A stretch of DNA of 64,000 nucleotides from Hephaestia mangrovi (GTDB lineage Bacteria; Pseudomonadota; Alphaproteobacteria; Sphingomonadales; Sphingomonadaceae). The position numbers and the translations under genes are program-made. Below the pieces are notes generated by a model, which saw only the letters and a list, made by a program, of their open reading frames with translations, ran no database searches and was not told the origin of the DNA. The DNA lies in assembly GCF_019880555.1 (NCBI RefSeq), contig NZ_JAINVU010000004.1, positions 1 to 64,000 of the forward strand, in the 5' to 3' direction. Every line of letters starts with the position of its first letter. The stretch's first letter is position 1. Shown in pieces: positions 43,726-52,625 of this stretch.

Positions 43726-46659
43726 ATGATTTCTCGCAACCACACCTATTCCGTGCGCACGCGGCTCGCGTTGCGCGCCAGCATGATTGCATTGGGTGGC
43801 GCGGCGCTGATCGCCGGCGCGCCTGCCTTCGCGCAGGACCAGTCGACGCTGCCGACCAACGATACCGCGCAGCCGGCCGCCGAGGCCGCGACCGCCGTTT
43901 CCACGCAACCGACGCCGGCGCCTGACAACACGACCGCGCAGACGGCTGATGCGGCCCAGGCGGCCGGCAGCGATATCGTCGTCACCGGCATCCGCGCGGC
44001 GCTCGATTCGTCGGCCCGCATCAAACGCAATTCGACGCTGATCGTTGATTCGGTCTCGGCGGAAGACATCGGTAAGCTGCCCGATGTCTCGATCGCCGAC
44101 TCGCTCGCGCGTCTCCCCGGCGTCACCGCGCAGCGCCTCGAGGGGCGTGACCAGCGCCTGTCGATCCGCGGCCTCGGCCCCGATTTCTCGACCACGCTGC
44201 TGAACGGCCGCGAGCAAGTCACTGTCGGGGACAATCGCGGTGTCGAATACGACCAGTATCCGGCCGAATTCTTCAAGAACGTCAATGTGTACAAATCGGC
44301 GGACGCGTCGCTGATCGCGGCCGGCATCGCCGGCACCGTCGATCTGCGCATGCTGCGTCCGCTCGATACCGGCAAGCGCGTCCTTTCGGTCGCGGCGCGC
44401 GGCGAGATGAACAGCATCGACAAGCTGACGCCAGAGGGCAGCCGCTACGGCTATCGCGCGTCGGCGACCTATGTCGATCAGTTCGCCGACGATACGTTCG
44501 GCGTCGCGCTGGGCTTCTCGGCGTCGCGCATCCCGTCGCAGGATCAGCGCTACAATGCGTGGGGCTATTCGACCGACGCCAACGGCAATCTCGAGCTCGG
44601 CGGCGCCAAGCCTTATGTCCAGTCGAACCTGCTCGATCGCTATGGCGCGGTCGGCACCTTCGAATGGCAGCCGAGCGACAGGTTCCACTCGACTCTCGAC
44701 GTGCTCTATTCGCATTTCGAGGAGACCCAGCACCTCAAGGGCATTGAGTTCCCGCTCGGCTATGGCGGCGTCAACAACGATCCGGCCAGCGACGGCTACG
44801 ACACGGCGGTTCACACCAGCAATTTCACCACCGTCGACGGCTTTGACACCCAGGAGACGTTCAGCAACGTCCATGCCGTGCAGCGCAACGACATGAACCG
44901 CCGCCGGGCGCAGAATCTCTCGATCGGGTGGAACAACGTCGTCAGCCTGAACGACAAGCTGCGTTTCATCGTCGATGCCAGCTGGTCGCACGCCAAGCGC
45001 ACCGATTTCCTGCTCGAGACCTATACCGGCACGGGCTATAACAAGAGCGGCCCGGGCGACACGATCAATGTCAGCCAGAACAAGAACGGCACTTACACGA
45101 TCGTGCCGACGCTCGATTACACCGATACCGGCATCTTCTCGATCACCGATCCGCAGGGCTGGGGTTATAACGGCACCCAGGCGGTCATCCAGTCGGGCTT
45201 CCTCAACAAGCCGCGCTTCAAGGACGATCTCAAGGCGCTGCGCGCCGATCTCGAAGGCGATATCGACAACAGCGTGCTGAAGAGCTGGGCGATCGGTGCC
45301 AATTACAGCCGCCGCGAAAAGACCAGCGCCTATACCTCATACTTCCTGTGCCCGCCGGGCGGCGCCGGCGATTGCACCGTCAGCGGCGGCACGCCTACCT
45401 CTATGCCGGTGCCGGACGATGCGTTGCTCGGCCAGAATGTTCCGCTCGATTATCTCGGCGTGCCGGGCGTGCTCGGGCTCAATCCGATGTATCTCTACAA
45501 GAACGTGTTCCACGCCGCTTATGACAACCGGCCGGACTCGCTGGCGCGCGACAACACCGTCACCGAAGACGTGATCACCGGCTATGCCAAGCTCAATGTC
45601 GACGGCGTGGTCGGCGGCAAGGCGCTCAAGGGATCGATCGGTGTCCAGGTCGTCCACACCAAGCAGCAATCGTCGGGTGAGATCGCCAGCCTGCTCGACG
45701 GCGTGGTCACGGTCGCGCCAGCCCATGACGAGACGACCTATACCAACTTCCTGCCCAGCGCGACGATGTCGCTCGAGCTGATCCCGGCGGGCTATATCAA
45801 GCTGGGTGCATCGCAGACGATGGTGCGCCCGCGCCTCGATCAGGAGCGCGTCACCCAGGCGGTGAGCGTGACGCCGGGCAACATCGGCAAGGATCCGATC
45901 CTCAACCCGGTGTTCAGCTCGACTGGCGGCAACGTCCAGCTACGGCCGTATCAATCGACCAATGTCGACGTGTCGTTCGAGAAATATTTCGCCGGCGGCG
46001 GCTATGTCGCGCTGACGGGCTATTTCAAGCACCTCACCGATTTCGTCGATCCGAACAACAGCTACGCTTATGATTTCTCCGCCCTGCTCGGCGCACTGAC
46101 GCCCGCCCAGCAGCAGGAAGTCATCAAGGACGGCGCGACGATCGGGCCGGTTTCGGCGCCCGCCAACACCGGCCGCGGCGAGCTCATGGGCGTCGAGGCG
46201 ACGCTGTCGCTGCCCTTCTCGGACATCAGCCACGCGCTTGACGGCTTCGGCATCTTCGCCAGCGGCACCTATAGCGACAGCTCTATCAAATATGGCAACA
46301 ACCAGACGCCCATCACGTTGCCCGGCCTGTCGAAATGGGTTGGTTCGGCCGAGGTCTATTACGAAAAGCACGGCTTCCAGTTGCGTGCCTCGTATCGTTA
46401 TCGCTCGACCTTCCTTGGCGAGGTTGCCGGCCTGTCGGCGGCGCCGACCTATCGCCAGGTCAGGCCGGAAGGCATTCTCGACGCGCAGATCGGCTACGAA
46501 TTCCAGTCCGGTCCGCTTCAGGGTCTTTCGATCCTCGTCGAGGGCAAGAACCTGACCGATCGTCCGTTCATCACCTATCAGAACGATGATCCGCGCCAGG
46601 TGATCGATTACCAGCGTTATGGCCGCGACTATTATGTCGGGCTGACCTACAAGTTCTGA
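43726..46659 (+). CDS. TonB-dependent outer-membrane receptor, probably for maltodextrins
   Basis: 977 residues. The ATG at 43726 has GGGGAGG at six bases; the frame also opens with a TTG one codon earlier. A signal peptide ends near A-P-A-F-A-Q. The TonB box region (D-I-V-V-T-G-I-R) near 85, the plug domain with L-P-D-V-S-I-A-D-S-L-A-R-L-P-G-V near 115, and R-G-L-G-P-D-F follow; the protein ends in Y-V-G-L-T-Y-K-F with the terminal aromatic residue of beta-barrels. This plug type is common in Caulobacter and Sphingomonas carbohydrate receptors. Its neighbours and operator copy 2 suggest import of alpha-glucan oligosaccharides. Confidence 0.92.
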   Translation: MISRNHTYSVRTRLALRASMIALGGAALIAGAPAFAQDQSTLPTNDTAQPAAEAATAVSTQPTPAPDNTTAQTADAAQAAGSDIVVTGIRAALDSSARIKRNSTLIVDSVSAEDIGKLPDVSIADSLARLPGVTAQRLEGRDQRLSIRGLGPDFSTTLLNGREQVTVGDNRGVEYDQYPAEFFKNVNVYKSADASLIAAGIAGTVDLRMLRPLDTGKRVLSVAARGEMNSIDKLTPEGSRYGYRASATYVDQFADDTFGVALGFSASRIPSQDQRYNAWGYSTDANGNLELGGAKPYVQSNLLDRYGAVGTFEWQPSDRFHSTLDVLYSHFEETQHLKGIEFPLGYGGVNNDPASDGYDTAVHTSNFTTVDGFDTQETFSNVHAVQRNDMNRRRAQNLSIGWNNVVSLNDKLRFIVDASWSHAKRTDFLLETYTGTGYNKSGPGDTINVSQNKNGTYTIVPTLDYTDTGIFSITDPQGWGYNGTQAVIQSGFLNKPRFKDDLKALRADLEGDIDNSVLKSWAIGANYSRREKTSAYTSYFLCPPGGAGDCTVSGGTPTSMPVPDDALLGQNVPLDYLGVPGVLGLNPMYLYKNVFHAAYDNRPDSLARDNTVTEDVITGYAKLNVDGVVGGKALKGSIGVQVVHTKQQSSGEIASLLDGVVTVAPAHDETTYTNFLPSATMSLELIPAGYIKLGASQTMVRPRLDQERVTQAVSVTPGNIGKDPILNPVFSSTGGNVQLRPYQSTNVDVSFEKYFAGGGYVALTGYFKHLTDFVDPNNSYAYDFSALLGALTPAQQQEVIKDGATIGPVSAPANTGRGELMGVEATLSLPFSDISHALDGFGIFASGTYSDSSIKYGNNQTPITLPGLSKWVGSAEVYYEKHGFQLRASYRYRSTFLGEVAGLSAAPTYRQVRPEGILDAQIGYEFQSGPLQGLSILVEGKNLTDRPFITYQNDDPRQVIDYQRYGRDYYVGLTYKF

Positions 46660-46684
46660 TCTCCTTCCCGATCAGATCCTCGCT

Positions 46685-46721
46685 GGCCGTCGTCGCACGC
46701 GCGACGGCGGCCATTTTGTTT
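46685..46721 (+). terminator. Rho-independent terminator after the TonB-receptor gene
   Basis: GGCCGTCGTCGC at 46685-46696 pairs with GCGACGGCGGCC at 46701-46712, one mismatch, with a four-base loop and ATTTTGTTT behind it. It lies 26 bases after the receptor stop. Confidence 0.8.
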
Positions 46722-46730
46722 CCCGAACAT

Positions 46731-46825
46731 CCGTTCACCCCGAGCTTGTCGAAGGGCGACCGAGCGCCATACCCTGATCTGCCCGGCGCCGCGTGATCGT
46801 GCTTCGACACGCTCAGCACGAACGG
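46731..46825. repeat. Interspersed inverted-repeat element (sphingomonad intergenic repeat)
   Basis: The arm CCGTTCACCCCGAGC with TTGTCGAAG at 46731-46754 is repeated in inverted orientation at 46802-46825 (CTTCGACACGCTCAGCACGAACGG), with about four mismatches in 24. The wording T-T-C-G-A-C-A-x-G-C-T-C-A-G is the familiar intergenic repeat of sphingomonad genomes. The right arm ends just before the halogenase ribosome site, so it could shape the leader RNA. Confidence 0.65.
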
Positions 46826-46851
46826 AGGAATAGGCAGGAGGAGTCGAAGCG

Positions 46852-48360
46852 ATGACCGATCAGCCGCCGACCACGATCGTCATTGCCGGCGGCGGTACCG
46901 CCGGCTGGATGACGGCGGCGGCGCTCGCGCGTTTTCTGGAGAATGGCTTCCGGATCCGGCTGATCGAATCCGAAGAGATCGGCACGGTCGGCGTCGGCGA
47001 GGCGACGATTCCGCAACTCCGGCTCTATCTCGAAGCGCTTGGGCTCGACGAGGATGCCTTCATCCGCGCTACGCAGGCGACCTTCAAGCTCGGCATCGAA
47101 TTTACCGGCTGGCGCGAGCCGGAGCACAGCTACATGCACGCGTTCGGCGGCGTGGGCCGCGATGTCGGGCTGATCCCGTTCCAGCATTATTGGGCGCGAG
47201 CCCGCGCGCTCGGCGTCGCCAGGCCGCTCGACGCCTATTCGCTCAACGAGATCGCCGCGCGCGCCGGCAAGATGCACCGCGGCGGGCCGATCACCGCCAA
47301 GTCGATCCCGCCGATGCCTTATGCCTTCCACTTCGATGCGTCGTTGTTCGCGGCCTATCTGCGCAAGTTCGCGGAATTGCGCGGCGTCGAGCGGATCGAG
47401 GGACGCATCGCCGATGTCGTACGCGACGGCGAGAATGGAGACGTCACGGCGCTGACGCTTGTGTCTGGCGAGACGGTTGCGGGCGACCTGTTCATCGATT
47501 GCTCTGGGTTTCGGGGTGTGCTGATCGAGCAGGCACTGGAAACCGGCTACGAGAGCTGGACGCACTGGCTGCCGTGCGATCGCGCGCTCGCGGTGCCCAG
47601 CGCGCGTCAGGCCGATCCATTGCCCTACACCCGCGCGATCGCCCACGGTGCCGGCTGGCAATGGCGCATCCCGCTGCAGCATCGCACCGGCAACGGCATC
47701 GTCTATTGCAGCAGCATGTGGAGCGACGATGAAGCCGCCGCGGCCTTGCTGGCCAATCTCGACGGCGAGCCCCAAGCCGATCCGCGCCCGCTGCGCTTTA
47801 CCACGGGGCGACGACGCAAGGCGTGGAATCGCAACGTCGTCGCGATCGGACTATCGTCAGGGTTTCTGGAACCGCTCGAATCGACCAGCATCCATCTGGT
47901 CCAGTCGGCGATCTCGCGGCTCCTCAAGCTCTTTCCCGCTCGCATCATCCACAATGCCGAGCGCGACGAATATAACCGCCAGACCGATTTCGAGATCGAG
48001 CGAATTCGCGATTTCCTTATCCTGCATTATTGGGCAAATCGCCGATCCGAGCCATTCTGGCAGGCATGCCAGTCGATGACATTGCCCGAGACGCTCGCCC
48101 ACAAGATCGATCTGTTCCGCACGGTGGGCGCGATTACCCGCGAGCACGAGGAATTGTTTACCGAGGTCGGCTGGCTGCAGGTGCTGGCGGGGCAGGGGAT
48201 CTTGCCGGAGAGCCATCATCCGCTCGCCGACCAGATCGCCGAACGCGACCTCGCCGAATATATGGAGACGCTCGAACTCCTCTACCGCCGCGAGGCCGGC
48301 CGGATGCAGGGCCATGCGGCGTTCATCGCCGCTCATTGCGCAGCGCCGCCAGCCAATTAG
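46852..48360 (+). CDS. Tryptophan-halogenase-family flavoprotein
   Basis: 502 residues, start ATG after AGGAGGAG. The FAD site I-A-G-G-G-T-A-G-W-M-T-A is near 10, the conserved lysine is in T-F-K-L-G-I-E-F near 79, and the family signature W-x-W-x-I-P appears as W-Q-W-R-I-P-L near 267; G-F-L-E-P-L-E-S-T-S-I-H near 340 completes the fold. Characterised members chlorinate tryptophan with reduced FAD, but homologues beside TonB receptors have no proven substrate. It follows the receptor gene and belongs to the same locus. Confidence 0.88.
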   Translation: MTDQPPTTIVIAGGGTAGWMTAAALARFLENGFRIRLIESEEIGTVGVGEATIPQLRLYLEALGLDEDAFIRATQATFKLGIEFTGWREPEHSYMHAFGGVGRDVGLIPFQHYWARARALGVARPLDAYSLNEIAARAGKMHRGGPITAKSIPPMPYAFHFDASLFAAYLRKFAELRGVERIEGRIADVVRDGENGDVTALTLVSGETVAGDLFIDCSGFRGVLIEQALETGYESWTHWLPCDRALAVPSARQADPLPYTRAIAHGAGWQWRIPLQHRTGNGIVYCSSMWSDDEAAAALLANLDGEPQADPRPLRFTTGRRRKAWNRNVVAIGLSSGFLEPLESTSIHLVQSAISRLLKLFPARIIHNAERDEYNRQTDFEIERIRDFLILHYWANRRSEPFWQACQSMTLPETLAHKIDLFRTVGAITREHEELFTEVGWLQVLAGQGILPESHHPLADQIAERDLAEYMETLELLYRREAGRMQGHAAFIAAHCAAPPAN

Positions 48361-48421
48361 CGGGATTGCCGTCGCTTGACATTCGATCGGGCGGGCGCCA
48401 GCCCTCGACGTCCCCCGCGAG

Positions 48422-50770
48422 ATGAGTTCGATGGACGTTCACGCCGGCCGGCCGTTTCCTGCATTCCTCGCTTCGGGCAGCACGGTTGCCCGGATGATCG
48501 CCGATCGTGACTGGTCGGCGACGCCGCTGGGCCCGATCGAGCAATGGCCGCCGGCGCTGACTCATGCGCTGGCGCTCGCCCTGCGGTCGGTTGTGCCGAT
48601 GGCGCTGCTATGGGGCCGGGAGGGCATCCTGCTGTATAACGATGGTTACGCCGCGTTTGCGGGGCGTCGGCACCCGGACGTGCTCGGCATGCCGATCCGC
48701 GAGGCGTGGCCTGAGGCCGCCGATTTCAACGACCGGGTCGTCAAGCGCACCCTGGCTGGCGAGCAACTCACCTTCACCGACCAACCGTTCGAACTCGATC
48801 GCGACGGCGAACCGGCGCGCACCTGGATCGATCTCGATTATTCGCCGCTCGTCGACGAGAATGGCGTGCCGACGGGGGTTTTCGCGATTGTCGTCGAAAC
48901 CACGGCCGGGGTCGAGGAACGGCGCCGTATCGTGGCGCTGCAGCAGCTTTCCGACGCAATCCGCCCGCTTGCCGAGCCGCGCAGCATCGTCATGGCTGCT
49001 GCTCGCGTGCTGGGCGAGCATCTCGGCCTGTCGCGGGTCGGCTATGCCGAAGCGCATGATGGCGCATTGTCGGTCGAGACCGACTGGTTGGCCGATGGCA
49101 TGGCGCCGATCGCCGGCCGGCATCGCATCGCCGAATATGCCGAGCCGCTGATGGCGGCGCTCGCCGCCGGCCAAGACGTCGTGATCGACGATGCCGACAG
49201 CGACCCGCGAACGCACGACAATATCGAAACCTATCGAACGATGCAGATCGGCGCGCAGGTGGTGCTGCCGCTGGTCAAGGACGGCGAACTGGTGGCGACG
49301 CTGTTCGCCCATGATCGCCAGCCGAGGCGCTGGAGCGATGCCGAACTGAGCTTCCTGCGCGATGTCGCCGAGCGCGTATGGGCCTCGGTCGAGAGCGCAC
49401 GGGCGCAGCAGGCGCGTCTTCAAAGCGAGGAGCGGCTGCGCCTCGCGCTGGTCGCGGGCGGCTTCACCGACTGGTATTGGGATGCCAGGACCGACCGCAT
49501 CCGCTTTTCGCCGCTCGCCGCGGAAAAGCTCGGCATTCCGCCTGACTACCAGCCGAGCAGCGGCGATATCGCGGCGCTCGTGCTCGAAGAGGCGCGCGAT
49601 GCGGTGGTTGCCGCCGGCGAGCGCGCGTTGGAAACCGGTGAATCGTATCGCATCGAATATCCGATGCGCCAGCGCGACGGCAGCATAGGCTGGATCGTCA
49701 CTTTCGGCCAGCCGGTCATCGATAGTCGGGGCCAGGTGACCGGCGTGATCGGCATCAGCCAGGAGATCACCGAGCGCAAGGCCGCCGAGGACGTGCTGCG
49801 CAACAACGAGGAAAGCCTGCGGCTCGCCACGGAGGGCGCGGGCATGGCGACCTGGGATCTTGATCTCGAGACCATGACCGGGCGCTGGTCGGGAACGCGC
49901 TTCGCGTTGCTGGGCTTGCCGCGCCCGCCCGGCGACGCGGCGGGCGTCGACGAGTGGCTGGCCCGAATTCATCCCGAGGACGTCGAGGCCGTCAATGCGG
50001 CGCTTCAGCGCTGTTTTGCCGAGGGAGAGCCGTTCCACGCCGAATATCGCATCCGCCGCGCCGATAACGGCGAAGAGCATTGGCTGCAGAGCCACGGCAA
50101 TCGCATCGAGCCCGCGGGGCCGGGCAAGGGCCGTCGTTTCGTCGGCGTGTCGTTCGACATCACCCAGCGCAAGCAATGGGAACGGCGGCAGCGGCTGCTG
50201 ATCAACGAGCTCAACCATCGCGTCAAGAACACGCTGGCGATCATCCAGTCGATCGCGCACCAATCGTTCCGCGCCGGCGTCGATCCCTTGGTTGCGCGCG
50301 CCGGGTTCGAAAGCCGGCTGGCCGCGCTGTCGGCGGCGCACAATCTGCTTACCGAGCAGAATTGGGAAGCGGCGTCGCTGCGCCAGGTGGTCGCCGATGC
50401 GCTCGCGGCGGTGCCGCAACAGCAGCGGATCGCGATCGACGGGCCAGACCTGTCGCTGGCGCCCAAGACGGCAGTGTCGCTCGCCATGGCGCTGCACGAG
50501 CTCGGCACCAACGCGATGAAATACGGCGCCTTGTCCAACGACAGTGGCACGGTCGCCATCCGCTGGTCGACCGACGACGAGCGGCTGCGCCTCGAATGGC
50601 GCGAAACCGGCGGGCCATCGGTTTCGCCGCCATCGCGGCGCGGCTTCGGCTCGCGCATGATCGAACGCGGGCTTGCCGCCGAATTGTCGGGAACGGTGAC
50701 GATCGATTTCGCGCCGGCCGGGTTGATCTGCACCGTCGATGCACCGCTGCCGGCCGGGAGTGCCTCGTGA
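48422..50770 (+). CDS. HWE-family sensor histidine kinase with PAS and GAF domains
   Basis: 782 residues, no membrane segment, so cytoplasmic. Order: PAS-like (about 45-155), GAF (about 165-320), PAS (about 335-455 with a C-terminal PAC pattern G-V-I-G-I-S-Q-E-I-T-E-R-K), PAS (about 460-580), then the kinase core with the phosphorylated His in E-L-N-H-R-V-K-N-T-L near 600. The ATPase part has H-E-L-G-T-N-A-M-K-Y-G and the W-x-E motif L-E-W-R-E-T-G-G. Its stop overlaps the receiver gene start (GTGA). The signal is unknown. Confidence 0.93.
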   Translation: MSSMDVHAGRPFPAFLASGSTVARMIADRDWSATPLGPIEQWPPALTHALALALRSVVPMALLWGREGILLYNDGYAAFAGRRHPDVLGMPIREAWPEAADFNDRVVKRTLAGEQLTFTDQPFELDRDGEPARTWIDLDYSPLVDENGVPTGVFAIVVETTAGVEERRRIVALQQLSDAIRPLAEPRSIVMAAARVLGEHLGLSRVGYAEAHDGALSVETDWLADGMAPIAGRHRIAEYAEPLMAALAAGQDVVIDDADSDPRTHDNIETYRTMQIGAQVVLPLVKDGELVATLFAHDRQPRRWSDAELSFLRDVAERVWASVESARAQQARLQSEERLRLALVAGGFTDWYWDARTDRIRFSPLAAEKLGIPPDYQPSSGDIAALVLEEARDAVVAAGERALETGESYRIEYPMRQRDGSIGWIVTFGQPVIDSRGQVTGVIGISQEITERKAAEDVLRNNEESLRLATEGAGMATWDLDLETMTGRWSGTRFALLGLPRPPGDAAGVDEWLARIHPEDVEAVNAALQRCFAEGEPFHAEYRIRRADNGEEHWLQSHGNRIEPAGPGKGRRFVGVSFDITQRKQWERRQRLLINELNHRVKNTLAIIQSIAHQSFRAGVDPLVARAGFESRLAALSAAHNLLTEQNWEAASLRQVVADALAAVPQQQRIAIDGPDLSLAPKTAVSLAMALHELGTNAMKYGALSNDSGTVAIRWSTDDERLRLEWRETGGPSVSPPSRRGFGSRMIERGLAAELSGTVTIDFAPAGLICTVDAPLPAGSAS

Positions 50771-51117
50771 CGATACGCGTGCTGGTCGTCGAGGACGAGC
50801 CGATCGTCGCGATGCTGCTCGAGGATTATCTGATCGAGCTCGGCCATTGCGTGGTGGGACCGGTGTCGACCGTCCGCGGCGCGCTCGAACAGGTCGCCGA
50901 GGGGCAGTTCGATCTCGCCGTGCTCGACGTCAATCTTGGTGGCGAGCGTAGCGATACCGTGGCGGCGGCGCTCGATGAGATCGGGCGGCCCTATATCTTC
51001 GCCACCGGCTATGGCCGGCAGGGGCTGGGTGAGCAGGACACGCGGATCGTGCTGCAAAAGCCCTATCAGATCGGCCAGATTGCCGATGCCCTGGCCCGCG
51101 CCCTCGGCGGGGACTGA
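50767..51117 (+). CDS. Single-domain response regulator (receiver only)
   Basis: 116 residues, start GTG overlapping the kinase stop. The receiver fold has acidic residues E-D-E at 9-11, the phosphoacceptor Asp in L-A-V-L-D-V-N-L-G near 54, and the lysine in V-L-Q-K-P-Y near 98. No DNA-binding domain is attached, so it must act by protein contact or phosphotransfer. It is the partner of the upstream kinase. Confidence 0.92.
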   Translation: MTIRVLVVEDEPIVAMLLEDYLIELGHCVVGPVSTVRGALEQVAEGQFDLAVLDVNLGGERSDTVAAALDEIGRPYIFATGYGRQGLGEQDTRIVLQKPYQIGQIADALARALGGD

Positions 51118-51124
51118 AGCGCGA

Positions 51125-52612
51125 TCAATCGGCGCGCAGGCGCAGCATCGCCAGCGCCGCGATCGCCATCACCGCGGCAGCGATCAGCATCGTCCAGGCG
51201 GGGTCGCCGGGGAAATATTGCTTGATGATCGCCCCCATCAGCGTCGCCACGATCAACTGCGGCAGCACGATGAAGAAGTTGAATATGCCCATATAGACGC
51301 CGAGCTTGGCCTGCGGCAGCGCGTTGGCGAGCATCACATAGGGCATCGACAGGATCGACGCCCAGGCGATGCCGATCCCGATCATCGGTACGATCAGCAC
51401 ATTGGCGTCGCGGATGACGAACAGCCCGGCGAACGACGCCGACCCGATCGCCAGGCAGGCGAGATGAGTGCGCCCGGCGCCGATCATGCGAGCGACACGC
51501 GGCAGCGCCATTGCGGCGACGGCGGCGACGCCCGAATAGATTGCGAACAGGATGCCCACCCAATTGCCGGCATCGTTGTACGCCGCCGAAGCGGCGTCGG
51601 TGGTATGCCAGGCGCGTTCGGCGACGACCGGGGTGGTATAAACCCACATGATGATCAGCGCGCCCCAGGTGAAGAACTGGACGAGCGCGAGACGCCGCAT
51701 CGTCTCCGGCATGGTGGCGAGATCGCTGACGATCTGGACCAGGGCGCCATCGCGCCGGCCCCCCGCGATCATCGTGCGCGCGGCAAGCTGGGCAATGCCG
51801 TAAGCGCATCCGCCGGCGGCGACAAAATAGGCTTCGTTGGCCGATGCCAGCCAGCCCGATTGTTCGGCGATGAAGATCAGCGCCGCCAGCGCCAGGCCGC
51901 CGGCGATCCAGCGCCAGCCGGTCGTCGGCGCGACGATCTCGTGGTCGGCGGTCTCGGTGGTTTCGCCGAACGCTGCCATCTCGGCCGGCGAGAATTCGCG
52001 CGTCGTCAGCACCGTCCACAGCACGGCCGCGAGCAGCATCGCGCCGCCGAAATAGAAGCCGTAGCGCACCGTATCCGGCGTCTCCCCCGGCGGGGCGACG
52101 TTGGCGACGCCGAACCAATGCTGCATTGCCCAGGGCGCGACGCTGGCGACGACGGCGCCGGCGCCGATGAACGCGGTCTGGAAGCCATAGCCGGCGGGGC
52201 GCTGGCGCGTATCGAGCATGTCGCCGACGAACGCGCGGAACGGCTCCATCGAGATGTTGAGCGAGGCGTCGAGCAGCCACAGTGTGATCGCCGCGACCCA
52301 GATCGCCGGCGCATTGGGCATGACGAACAAGGCGATCGTCGAGAGGATCGCGCCGGCGAGGAAATAGGGCCGGCGGCGGCCGAGCCGGCCCCACGTGCGA
52401 TCGCTGTAATGGCCGACCAGCGGCTGCACGAGCAGGCCGGTGAGCGGCGCGGCGATCCACATCAGGGCGAGGTGATCGATCGGAGTGCCGAGCGACTGGA
52501 AGATGCGGCTGGCATTGGCATTCTGCAGCGCGAAGCCGATCTGAATGCCGAAGAAGCCGAACGAGATGTTCCACAACCCGGCAAAACCGCGTGTCGGTCG
52601 CCTCGCCGTCAT
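51125..52612 (-). CDS. MFS sugar transporter (SLC45/maltose-permease type)
   Basis: 495 residues with 12 hydrophobic segments. N-terminal F-G-F-F-G-I-Q-I-G-F-A-L-Q-N-A-N and the loop G-H-Y-S-D-R-T-W-G-R-L-G-R-R-R-P-Y-F mark the GPH/SLC45-like group that takes up maltose or sucrose with protons in sphingomonads and relatives. It stands upstream of nothing on its strand; it is the third gene of the minus-strand unit amylase, alpha-glucosidase, transporter, and would carry oligosaccharides across the inner membrane. Confidence 0.88.
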   Translation of the reverse strand: MTARRPTRGFAGLWNISFGFFGIQIGFALQNANASRIFQSLGTPIDHLALMWIAAPLTGLLVQPLVGHYSDRTWGRLGRRRPYFLAGAILSTIALFVMPNAPAIWVAAITLWLLDASLNISMEPFRAFVGDMLDTRQRPAGYGFQTAFIGAGAVVASVAPWAMQHWFGVANVAPPGETPDTVRYGFYFGGAMLLAAVLWTVLTTREFSPAEMAAFGETTETADHEIVAPTTGWRWIAGGLALAALIFIAEQSGWLASANEAYFVAAGGCAYGIAQLAARTMIAGGRRDGALVQIVSDLATMPETMRRLALVQFFTWGALIIMWVYTTPVVAERAWHTTDAASAAYNDAGNWVGILFAIYSGVAAVAAMALPRVARMIGAGRTHLACLAIGSASFAGLFVIRDANVLIVPMIGIGIAWASILSMPYVMLANALPQAKLGVYMGIFNFFIVLPQLIVATLMGAIIKQYFPGDPAWTMLIAAAVMAIAALAMLRLRAD

Positions 52613-52625
52613 GCCCCTCTCCCCA

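Noticed and set aside
48608-50497. 629-codon minus-strand open frame antisense to the histidine kinase
   Set aside because: The kinase domains on the plus strand explain the sequence, and the opposite frame has no family character.
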